This document shows, piece after piece, positions 21,808 to 28,207 of a stretch of 64,000 bases of DNA. Origin of the DNA: Streptomyces sp. DSM 15324 (GTDB lineage: Bacteria > Actinomycetota > Actinomycetes > Streptomycetales > Streptomycetaceae); contig NZ_KQ949032.1 of NCBI RefSeq assembly GCF_001514285.1, positions 310,001 through 374,000 of the forward strand, in the 5' to 3' direction. How positions within the stretch are numbered: the first letter of the stretch is position 1; each line of letters starts with the position of its first letter. The notes below the pieces were generated by a model. That model did not search any database and was not told where the DNA came from. It saw only the letters and a program-made list of their open reading frames with translations. The position numbers and the translations under genes were made by a program.

Positions 21808-23178
21808 GTGACCGACACCGTATGGACACTGACGCTGTGCCTGTTGGCACTCGTTGCGCTGCTGGTGCTGCGCCGGCGTATGCCGGTCGCGTTCTGGTGG
21901 CTCGTCGGGTATCCGCTGGTCGCGCTGCGGGTGGTCACCACCTACCGGGCCACCATGGACGCCTGCGGCCTGACGGTCCCGGCCTCCGCCGTCCGTCGGG
22001 CCACCGCCCGCCTGGTCGGACGGGAAGCCGCCCCCGTTCCGCCTCGGCGGACCATCCCGCGGCCGACCGGGTCCGGACTCGTCATGCGGCTGCGTATGGC
22101 GGCCGGGCAGGCACCGGAGGACTTCATCGCCTCCGCCGACCGGTTGCGGCACGCATGGGCCGCTCACGCCGTCCACATCCGCCCGACCAAGCCCGGATGG
22201 CTCGAACTGCGGCTGATCGGCTGGGACGTGCTCGCGGACGTACGGCGTCCTCTGCGGCGGCCAAAGGGCGGGGGCCTGCTCACTCTGCCGCTGGCGTTGC
22301 GGGATGACGGGCGCTGGCACGTGCGGGATTTCCGCGCCGTGCCGCATGAACTCATCCTCGGCGCCACGCAGTCCGGCAAGTCCGTATACCTGCGCAACCT
22401 GCTCTGCGGACTTGCCCGGCAACCCGTCGTGCTCGTCGGAATCGACTGCAAATGGGGTGTCGAACTCGCCCCGTTCGCACCCCGGCTGTCGGCGCTTGCC
22501 GACACCCCGGACCGGGCGAACGAACTCCTTGACGTCCTGCTGGAAGAAATGGAGGCGCGGTTCCGGCTGATCGGGCTCAGCTCCGCCGTCGGGCCGGACA
22601 CCGTCCTCACCTCGGACGTGTGGGGCCTGCCCGAGAAGGTACGACCGGTGCCGGTCGTGGTCGTCGTCGACGAGGTGGCGGAACTCTTCCTCGCCGCAAG
22701 CCGCGACGACGAGAAGCGACGCGACTCCATGGTCACCAAGCTGATCCGCATCGCCCAGCTCGGCCGCGCGGCCGGCATCTATTTGGAAGTGTGTGGCCAG
22801 CGCTTCGGCTCCGAACTCGGCAAGGGCGCCACCATGCTTCGCGCCCAGCTCACCGGCCGTATCTGCCACCGCGTGAACGACGAATCGTCGGCGAACATGG
22901 CGCTCGCCGACATCTCCCCGGAAGCGGCCCTCGCCGCAACCGCCATCCCTGCCGAACGCCCCGGCGTCGCCATCGTGGGCGACTCCTCCGGCGGCTGGTC
23001 CCGTGCACGCTCCCCGCACCTCACCCTCGATGAAGCCGCGGCCGTCTGCCGCGCCACCTCCGCCCTCGTGCCGGAGCTTCCGCGCCTCGACGCCTTCCGG
23101 CCCGCCGTCGCCGTCGAGCCCGCCGGAACGATGTCCCCCATCACCCCCGCGCCGACCGTGCGCCCGGTGACCGAGTAG
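21808..23178 (+). CDS. tra: FtsK/SpoIIIE-like DNA translocase, AICE transfer protein (TraSA/TraB type)
   Basis: 456 residues from GTG. Two N-terminal hydrophobic stretches (about 5-21 and 27-42) anchor it; the motor domain has Walker A GATQSGKS (185-192), Walker B VVVVVDEV (282-290) and a QRFGSELGKGATMLRAQLTGRI segment. Streptomyces conjugation depends on this single hexameric pump that moves double-stranded DNA between mycelia after recognising clt repeats. Length and motif spacing fit pSAM2 TraSA and SCO3934. It is the key evidence that element B is self-transmissible. Cotranscribed with the SCO3933-type gene and followed by spread genes. Confidence 0.93.
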   Translation: MTDTVWTLTLCLLALVALLVLRRRMPVAFWWLVGYPLVALRVVTTYRATMDACGLTVPASAVRRATARLVGREAAPVPPRRTIPRPTGSGLVMRLRMAAGQAPEDFIASADRLRHAWAAHAVHIRPTKPGWLELRLIGWDVLADVRRPLRRPKGGGLLTLPLALRDDGRWHVRDFRAVPHELILGATQSGKSVYLRNLLCGLARQPVVLVGIDCKWGVELAPFAPRLSALADTPDRANELLDVLLEEMEARFRLIGLSSAVGPDTVLTSDVWGLPEKVRPVPVVVVVDEVAELFLAASRDDEKRRDSMVTKLIRIAQLGRAAGIYLEVCGQRFGSELGKGATMLRAQLTGRICHRVNDESSANMALADISPEAALAATAIPAERPGVAIVGDSSGGWSRARSPHLTLDEAAAVCRATSALVPELPRLDAFRPAVAVEPAGTMSPITPAPTVRPVTE

Positions 23179-23260
23179 CCACCTCCCTTTCCCACGGTTG
23201 GCGTGACCGCCTCGCGCCAAGTCCCTACCCCGCCCATGCCCGAAACCGGAAGGACGCCCC

Positions 23261-23473
23261 ATGTCCCGGCCCGCTATCGCCGAGGTCAGCGCGCTCATCG
23301 CCGACTTGGCCGCGCTCCGTCAGAACCGCACCCCTGGCGAGTTCGCCGCGCTCATGGCCCGTAAGGCCGACCTGCTGGAGCGCATTGCCACCCACACACC
23401 CGGCGACGCCGAGGCCGCCGAGGTGGCTCGTCTCGCCCGTGAGCGCGCTGACTCCCTCAAGTCCGCCGACTGA
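23261..23473 (+). CDS. Small conserved AICE protein
   Basis: 70 residues, Ala/Leu/Glu-rich and almost entirely helical (EVSALIADLAALRQ, ALMARKADLLERIA, AAEVARLARERADSL), with repeated leucines consistent with a coiled coil. GGAAGGACG upstream of the ATG. Genes of this size and type lie between tra and spdB in SCO3934-like elements. Function unknown; a role in transfer or spread is inferred from position. Confidence 0.75.
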   Translation: MSRPAIAEVSALIADLAALRQNRTPGEFAALMARKADLLERIATHTPGDAEAAEVARLARERADSLKSAD

Positions 23474-23496
23474 TCACGCTGGAAGGAGCCGAGCCG

Positions 23497-24207
23497 ATGC
23501 GTGCCCACCTCGCCCGCGTGGACGCCGTGATCGTCCAAGCCGTCATCGCGGGTGCCCTCTCCTTCTCCCACCTTCACGACTTGGCGGAGGCGGCCGGACA
23601 GGGCGGCTGGAAAGCGTGGGCCTACCCCGTCAGCGTTGACCTGCTGCTGGTCGCCGCATGGCGCCGAATGCGCGAACAGCAACGCGCTGGACGTCCCGCC
23701 GGGGGCCCGCGGCTTTGGTTCCTGGTCGCACTGGCCGCCTCCCTCGGCGCCAACGTCGCCACCGCCGGCCTCCTCGACCTGGACCACGTTCCCGCATGGC
23801 TCCGCGTCGTGGTGGCCGGCTGGCCCGCCGTCGCCTTCTTCGGCGGAACGCTGCTGGCACACGGGCCTCGCACCTCGGAGGAACCAGCGGCCTCCGTGAC
23901 GCCGGAGACAGAACCCGCACCGCCTTCGACCCCCGTCGCGGTCGACCCGCCCCGCCGTGACGAACTCCCAGCACCCACCCCGGCTTCGGCGGCTGACGAA
24001 CCCCCGACCGACCTTGTGACCGCCGCTCCGGCGCCCACTTCGGCGCCTGTTCCAGCCATCGCTCTGCCGCCCGCCCTCGTCGACCGCGTTCAGGCCCTCG
24101 CCGCCGAACACCGCGCCGCGACGGGCCAACCGGCCGACGCCGACGCCGTACGCGCCCGGCTCGGCCTGCCCCCGGCCATGACGCCTTCCGTCGCCGCCCA
24201 CCTCTGA
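23497..24207 (+). CDS. spdB: SpdB-like DUF2637 membrane protein (plasmid spread)
   Basis: 236 residues. The N-terminal half has about four membrane helices in the DUF2637 pattern: VIVQAVIAGALSFSHLHDLA, AWAYPVSVDLLLVAAWRRM, LWFLVALAASLGANVATA and VVVAGWPAVAFFGGTLL. A Pro/Ala/Thr-rich cytoplasmic tail follows. DUF2637 proteins include SpdB of Streptomyces plasmids, which is needed for intramycelial spread of the transferred element (pock formation). Its position after tra agrees. AAGGAG precedes the ATG. Confidence 0.87.
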   Translation: MRAHLARVDAVIVQAVIAGALSFSHLHDLAEAAGQGGWKAWAYPVSVDLLLVAAWRRMREQQRAGRPAGGPRLWFLVALAASLGANVATAGLLDLDHVPAWLRVVVAGWPAVAFFGGTLLAHGPRTSEEPAASVTPETEPAPPSTPVAVDPPRRDELPAPTPASAADEPPTDLVTAAPAPTSAPVPAIALPPALVDRVQALAAEHRAATGQPADADAVRARLGLPPAMTPSVAAHL

Positions 24208-24222
24208 GAAAGGACCGCCTGC

Positions 24223-24402
24223 ATGACTCCGCGCTTCCGCAACGTCCGCCGCTTTGGTCCCGTACAGGTCGCCTCGTTCCTTGCCCGTGGCCGTAACCGC
24301 CACCTCGCCGCCTGCACCGCGCCCCGCTGCGACTTCTCCGCTGAGTACGACAGCCGCGCCGCTGCCGAACTCGCCGCCCGCACCCACCGCTGCAAGGCCT
24401 GA
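24223..24402 (+). CDS. Mobile element transfer protein (short zinc-ribbon-like)
   Basis: 59 residues, MTPRFRNVRRFGPVQVASFL at the start and CTAPRCDFSAEYDSRAAAEL then HRCKA at the end. The C-x4-C...H-x-C pattern suggests a small zinc-binding domain. This is the family annotated as mobile element transfer protein in pSAM2-type elements. GAGAAAGGACC precedes the ATG and the next start follows 18 bases after its stop. Biochemical role unknown. Confidence 0.82.
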   Translation: MTPRFRNVRRFGPVQVASFLARGRNRHLAACTAPRCDFSAEYDSRAAAELAARTHRCKA

Positions 24403-24419
24403 GAAGGAGATTCACCGCC

Positions 24420-24575
24420 ATGGACGTCCCCCTCTGGTTCGCCGTGCTCGTCGTCGCCGTCCTCGGCATCCAGCTCGCCCGGCCGCCGTGGTGGCTCGTC
24501 GCCCTGCTGCTCCTCGGCGGCTACCTCGTGGCGAACAGCGTCCTCGCCCCCGCCGTCGCCACGCTCCTCGACTGA
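24420..24575 (+). CDS. Small two-helix membrane protein of the spread operon
   Basis: 51 residues, nearly all hydrophobic: LWFAVLVVAVLGIQLA, then WWLVALLLLGGYLVANSVLA. GAGAAGGAGA stands eight bases before the ATG. It sits between the transfer protein and the SpdD-like gene with tight spacing, the position of small Spd membrane proteins in AICEs; a structural role in spread is inferred. Confidence 0.7.
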   Translation: MDVPLWFAVLVVAVLGIQLARPPWWLVALLLLGGYLVANSVLAPAVATLLD

Positions 24576-24599
24576 CCGCCCGCAGAAGGGATCACCGAC

Positions 24600-24905
24600 G
24601 TGTTCACCCCGAAGTACCCGCCGCAGGACACCGCTCCGGTCCCCACCTCTCCGGCCCCGACCGTCTACAACCGGGCGCCCTACAACCCCACCCCCACCCC
24701 GGCTGCGTCCGCCCCGGTGTCCAACCGGCCCACGGTTCAGCTCACCCCCGGCAGCACCTTGACACTCGTCGCCGGGGGCGGCGCCCTGGTCCTGGTCGTG
24801 GGCACGGTCCTGGTCTCCATGCTCCTCGCGGTCGCTGTCACCGCCGCCTCCGTGGCGGTCTGCGCGGTCGTCATCCGCTCGGTCCTCAAGAGCGACCGCC
24901 GCTGA
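24600..24905 (+). CDS. SpdD-like membrane protein
   Basis: 101 residues from GTG with AGAAGGGA upstream. A Pro/Thr-rich N-terminal half (PTSPAPTVYNRAPYNPTPTP) precedes one long hydrophobic segment TLTLVAGGGALVLVVGTVLVSMLLAVAVTA and a short basic end. This composition is that of SpdD of pSAM2-like elements. It is last in the tra-spd operon. Function: spread of the element within the recipient mycelium, inferred from family. Confidence 0.78.
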   Translation: MFTPKYPPQDTAPVPTSPAPTVYNRAPYNPTPTPAASAPVSNRPTVQLTPGSTLTLVAGGGALVLVVGTVLVSMLLAVAVTAASVAVCAVVIRSVLKSDRR

Positions 24906-24940
24906 TCTCCTCTACGCCATGGCCCCGACTTGCCCATGAT

Positions 24941-24956
24941 GTCTAGCCCCCTGGAC
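24941..24956. promoter_or_regulatory. Element-B operator site 6 upstream of rep-xis-int
   Basis: GTCTAGCCCCCTGGAC, one mismatch from the perfect palindrome, 46 bases before the rep start codon. It links replication/excision to the same putative regulator as transfer and cassette genes. Confidence 0.7.
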
Positions 24957-25002
24957 AAGTCGGGTGTCCGCCCCGAACTCTCCTCCAAGGAGGAACCCGC
25001 AC

Positions 25003-26355
25003 ATGCGCCCCGAGGCTCCCACCGGAGCCGTCCGCCAGCTGGCGGCCCTTGCCCTGCACGGCGACCTGAGCACCTACGCACACCAGATCCAGCGACTTGG
25101 CGGCTGCGAGCGGCCCGTACGGATGGAGGGGCACCGCCTGGACGTCCACGCCGCGACCGGCGAGATCGTCCGCGAACTCGTCGACCGCGACCTTCCAGCC
25201 GGTCAGCTCCTCATTCGTTGCAACAACCGCCGCGCGACCAGGTGCGCCGCCTGCGCCGAGGTCTACCGCAAAGACACCTACCACCTCATCACTGCCGGTC
25301 TGAGCGGCGGCAAGGGAATCGGCCCGGCCGTCGCCGGACACCCCCGCGTCTTCGCCACCTTCACCGCCCCCTCCTTCGGCCCCGTCCACAACCGCCCTGG
25401 CGGTGGCCGCTGCCGTTGCGGACGCACCCACCCTGACGGCGACCCCGCCCTCGGCACCCCTCTGAACCCGGACCGCTACGACTACCGCGCCGCCGTGCTC
25501 TGGAACGCGCACGCCGGTGCCCTGTGGGCCCGGTTCGCCACCTACCTGCGCCAACAGCTCGCGTCCCGCGCGGGCATCGGCCGCTCGGAGCTGCGCGACT
25601 GTCTGAAGGTGTCCTACGCCAAGGTTGCCGAGTATCAGCGGCGTGGCGCGGTGCACTTCCATGCGGTGATCCGGCTCGACGGCCCGGACGGTGCCGAGGA
25701 CACCCCGCCTGCGTGGGCTACGACCGAACTCCTCACCGACGCCATCCGCTCGGCGGCCCGCCTCGCCGAGACGCCCGGCCCGCTCCTCGACGGCCGCACC
25801 TACACCTTCCGCTTCGGCGAACAGCTCGACATCCGCCCCATCCGCTCGGCCGACTTCGCCGGCACCACAGACCTGACCAGCCGCGCCGTCGCCGCCTACA
25901 TCGCCAAGTACGCCACGAAGGGCGCAGAAAGCGCGACCGGCACTCTCGACCGCCCCATCCGCAACCCCATCACCGACCTCATTGGCACCGACGTCACCAA
26001 GCACGCCCGACAGATGATCCTCACCTGCTGGCACCTCGGCGCCCTCCCTGAACTCGAAAACCTGCGCCTGCGCAAGTGGGCTCACATGCTCGGCTTCCGC
26101 GGCCACTTCTCGACCAAGTCCCGCGCGTACTCCGTCACCCTCGGCGCCCTCCGCCAGGAACGCGCCGACCACAACGAAGCACTCACCCGCGAACGCGCCG
26201 CCGCAGTCGGTCACCCGCTGCCCGACCCGGACACCGTCCTCGTCCTCTCGCACTGGCGCTTCGCCGGTACCGGCCTGACTGCCGCAGAAACCTGGCTGGC
26301 CACCTCACGACGGCCCGACGCATCCGAAACGGAAGGAGAGCCCACCCATGGCTGA
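25003..26355 (+). CDS. repSA: RepSA-like rolling-circle replication initiator
   Basis: 450 residues from the ATG at 25003, preceded by AAGGAGG; an upstream ATG at 24964 is less likely. A Cys-rich segment CNNRRATRCAAC (C73, C81, C84) and GGRCRCG suggest zinc binding, and the HUH endonuclease motif is GAVHFHAVIRLDG (His218, His220). The candidate nicking tyrosines are in AAYIAKYATKG (Tyr299, Tyr303). RepSA-type proteins nick the element origin and start rolling-circle replication after excision, a hallmark of AICEs. Its end overlaps xis by eight bases, giving the classical repSA-xis-int operon. Confidence 0.9.
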   Translation: MRPEAPTGAVRQLAALALHGDLSTYAHQIQRLGGCERPVRMEGHRLDVHAATGEIVRELVDRDLPAGQLLIRCNNRRATRCAACAEVYRKDTYHLITAGLSGGKGIGPAVAGHPRVFATFTAPSFGPVHNRPGGGRCRCGRTHPDGDPALGTPLNPDRYDYRAAVLWNAHAGALWARFATYLRQQLASRAGIGRSELRDCLKVSYAKVAEYQRRGAVHFHAVIRLDGPDGAEDTPPAWATTELLTDAIRSAARLAETPGPLLDGRTYTFRFGEQLDIRPIRSADFAGTTDLTSRAVAAYIAKYATKGAESATGTLDRPIRNPITDLIGTDVTKHARQMILTCWHLGALPELENLRLRKWAHMLGFRGHFSTKSRAYSVTLGALRQERADHNEALTRERAAAVGHPLPDPDTVLVLSHWRFAGTGLTAAETWLATSRRPDASETEGEPTHG

Positions 26356-26554
26356 CCCCTTCGACCCTTCCTTGGCCCTCCTGACCGTGGAGGAAGCTGC
26401 TCGCCGACTTCGTATCGGGCGCACGACGTGCTTCCGCCTCGTCCTCGCCGGAGAGATCGAGTCCGTCACGGTCGGGCGGCTCCGCCGAGTCCCTGCCGAA
26501 GCCGTACCCGCCTACGTGGCCAAGCTCCGCCACCGACCCGCCCACGCGGCCTGA
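26348..26554 (+). CDS. xis: Excisionase (Xis), MerR-like helix-turn-helix
   Basis: 68 residues. LLTVEEAARRLRIGRTTCFRLVLAGEIESVTVGRLRRVP is the DNA-binding winged helix of the HTH_17/excisionase family. It starts within the end of rep (ATGGCTGA) and ends ten bases before the integrase. Xis directs the integrase toward excision by bending DNA at the att arms; here the TGAGACGG repeats near both ends are the likely targets of Xis/Int, an inference from their position. Confidence 0.9.
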   Translation: MADPFDPSLALLTVEEAARRLRIGRTTCFRLVLAGEIESVTVGRLRRVPAEAVPAYVAKLRHRPAHAA

Positions 26555-26564
26555 GAGGGACGAC

Positions 26565-27815
26565 ATGGCAGAGCAGAAGCGCACCCGCCAGCCCAACGGG
26601 GCCTCGACCGTCTACCTCGGTAAAGACGGCAAGTGGCACGGACGAGTGACCGTCGGCGTCCGTGATGACGGCAAGCCGGACCGCCGCCACATCGAGCGCA
26701 AGACCAAGGCCGAGGTGACGAAGGCCGTCCGTGAAATGGAGCGGGCGCGGGACGACAAGAAGCTCAGGAAGCCGGGGCAGAGCTGGACGCTCCAAGCCTG
26801 GCTTGAGCACTGGGTCGAGAACATCGCCAAGCCGTACGTCTCGGAGAACACGTACGACGGGTACGAGGTCGACGTCCGCGTTCACCTCGTCCCCGGCTTG
26901 GGAGCTCACAAGCTTGACCGCCTGGAGCCCGAGCACCTCGAAGCCTTCTACCGGAAGATGCAGGCGTCCGGGAGCTCCGCCGGCACCGCCCACCACGCCC
27001 ACCGGACGATCCGGGTCGCCCTCGGTGAGGCCATGCGACGCGGGCATGTCGTGACGAACGCGGCCGAGATCGCCAAGGCTCCGCGGCTCGAAGAGGAGGA
27101 CATCGAGCCGTACACGATCGAGGAGGTACAGAGCCTCCTCGTCGAGGCGGCCAAGCTCCGCAACAGCGCCCGCTGGGTCGTCGCCCTGGCGCTCGGTCTC
27201 CGGCAAGGGGAGGCGCTCGGGCTCCACTGGGAAGACGTCGACCTGACCGCCGGGTACGTCCGTATCCGTAAGAACCGGCTGCGTCCGAAGTACGCGCACG
27301 GCTGCGAGAGCGACCCCTGCGGCCGTAAGGCGGGCTACTGCCCGAAGCGACAGCAGACCCGCCGCGAGCACAAGTCCACCAAGTCCCGCGCGGGACGGCG
27401 AACCATCGGCCTGCCTGATCCACTGATCAAGATTCTCCGCCAGCACCAGGAAGCCCAGGAGCGGGAGCGGATCGCGGCTGGCAGCGACTGGGAGGGCAAG
27501 GGGTACGTCTTCGCCTCGCCGGTCGGCGGACCACTGAGCCCAAACACCGACTTCCATGTCTGGAAGCGGCTTCTCCGTGACGCTGGCGTCCGCAACGGCC
27601 GTCTCCATGACGCTCGCCACACCGCCGCGACCGTCCTGCTGATCCTCGGCGTCCCAGACGTCGTGATCGACTCGATCATGGGTTGGGAGCCTGGGGGAGC
27701 GGCTCGGATGCGCGCTCGGTACATGCACGTGACGGGGACCATGCTCCGGAAAGTCGCGCAGCAAGTCGGCGACGCTCTTTGGGAGCTCCCGGAAACAGAC
27801 TCAAAGACGAACTGA
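26565..27815 (+). CDS. int: Site-specific tyrosine recombinase/integrase
   Basis: 416 residues. An AP2-like arm-binding N-terminus (NGASTVYLGKDGKWHGRVTVG), a SAM-like core-binding domain (about 73-165) and the catalytic domain with Arg213 (GLRQGEALGL), His348-x2-Arg351 (HDARHTAA), Trp374 and the nucleophile Tyr386 (RYMHVTG). All catalytic residues are present. An unusual insert between Arg213 and His348 has three cysteines (C247, C252, C259). The gene ends at the right arm repeat and 12 bases before att3, as expected for an integrase acting on the tRNA-Ser 3' end. Confidence 0.94.
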   Translation: MAEQKRTRQPNGASTVYLGKDGKWHGRVTVGVRDDGKPDRRHIERKTKAEVTKAVREMERARDDKKLRKPGQSWTLQAWLEHWVENIAKPYVSENTYDGYEVDVRVHLVPGLGAHKLDRLEPEHLEAFYRKMQASGSSAGTAHHAHRTIRVALGEAMRRGHVVTNAAEIAKAPRLEEEDIEPYTIEEVQSLLVEAAKLRNSARWVVALALGLRQGEALGLHWEDVDLTAGYVRIRKNRLRPKYAHGCESDPCGRKAGYCPKRQQTRREHKSTKSRAGRRTIGLPDPLIKILRQHQEAQERERIAAGSDWEGKGYVFASPVGGPLSPNTDFHVWKRLLRDAGVRNGRLHDARHTAATVLLILGVPDVVIDSIMGWEPGGAARMRARYMHVTGTMLRKVAQQVGDALWELPETDSKTN

Positions 27816-27832
27816 GACGGAAACTGAGACGG
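27813..27832. repeat. Arm-type repeat, right end of element B
   Basis: Same 20 bases as 13005-13024. It includes the stop codon of the integrase and runs into att3. Confidence 0.75.
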
Positions 27833-27950
27833 ACAACGTCGAAGGGCCCCACCGCGAACGGTGGGGCCCTTCGACATCGTGCCCGGTGAGGCACTGGCGG
27901 AGGATACGAGATTCGAACTCGTGAGGGGTTGCCCCCAACACGCTTTCCAA
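27828..27950. other. Inner att copy (att3) at the tRNA-Ser gene, 123-bp direct repeat
   Basis: Identical to 9129-9251. It includes the hairpin terminator (27838-27872) that now serves the tRNA and the 3' half of the tRNA up to the anticodon loop. Past 27950 the sequence continues into the intact tRNA, whereas att1 and att2 diverge into element DNA. Confidence 0.9.
27838..27872. terminator. Terminator between integrase and tRNA-Ser
   Basis: Stem GTCGAAGGGCCCCACCG/CGGTGGGGCCCTTCGAC with loop CGAA, bidirectional for the integrase (+) and tRNA-Ser (-). The same hairpin is present in att1. Confidence 0.85.
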
Positions 27951-27982
27951 GCGTGCGCCCTAGGCCTCTAGGCGAATCCTCC
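27895..27982 (-). tRNA. tRNA-Ser(GGA)
   Basis: The complement folds as a class II tRNA with a long variable arm: acceptor GGAGGAT/ATCCTCC, anticodon loop CTTGGAAAG (anticodon GGA), T-loop GTTCGAATC and an encoded CCA. It is the integration target of elements A and B; integration regenerated its 3' half, so the gene stays functional. Confidence 0.95.
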
Positions 27983-28053
27983 GCTCGGAACATTACATGA
28001 CCGAGAGGAGTGCTCGCGAACTCGTTCCCGGCCGTCGGCATCGGGTACTGTTT

Positions 28054-28150
28054 GGGCAGCCCCTCACGCGGCGCTATCTGACTGAACTCCCCCAGGGCCG
28101 GAAGGCAGCAAGGGTAGGTCGGCTCTGGCGGGTGCGTGGGGGGCGCTTGC
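28054..28150 (+). ncRNA. ffs: Signal recognition particle RNA (bacterial small SRP RNA, 4.5S)
   Basis: The domain IV core CCGGAAGGCAGCAAGGGTAG (28098-28117) is the Ffh-binding loop. The flanks pair in a long rod; for example GCCCCTCACGC at 28059-28069 pairs with GCGTGGGGGGC at 28134-28144. A TACTGT -10 box at 28046-28051 suits a start near 28058. The RNA joins Ffh to target membrane proteins. Its location between tRNA-Ser and dnaX is usual in Streptomyces. Ends are estimated. Confidence 0.88.
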
Positions 28151-28207
28151 GTGGTGCGGGGCGGTACCCGGGGCCGGTTGTCGGTGGGCGCCTATAACCT
28201 CGTAAGC

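Larger units (their letters stand above)
12834..27950. mobile_element. Element B: complete AICE (pSAM2/SLP1-like) integrated in tRNA-Ser
   Basis: About 15.1 kb between att2 and att3. The conjugation and replication modules are in typical AICE order: SCO3933-type regulator, FtsK-like Tra, small Spd genes, SpdB, mobile element transfer protein, SpdD-like, RepSA-like initiator, Xis, integrase next to att3. Arm-type repeats TGAGACGGAAACTGAGACGG occur at both ends (13005-13024 and 27813-27832). The left half holds cargo: hypothetical genes, a PIN-like nuclease, an IS5-type element and a regulatory cassette. All core functions look intact, so it may still be mobile. Confidence 0.88.

Noticed and set aside
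28021..28207. dnaX start at 28136
   Set aside because: That region is SRP RNA; conserved DnaX residues start at the GTG at 28208.
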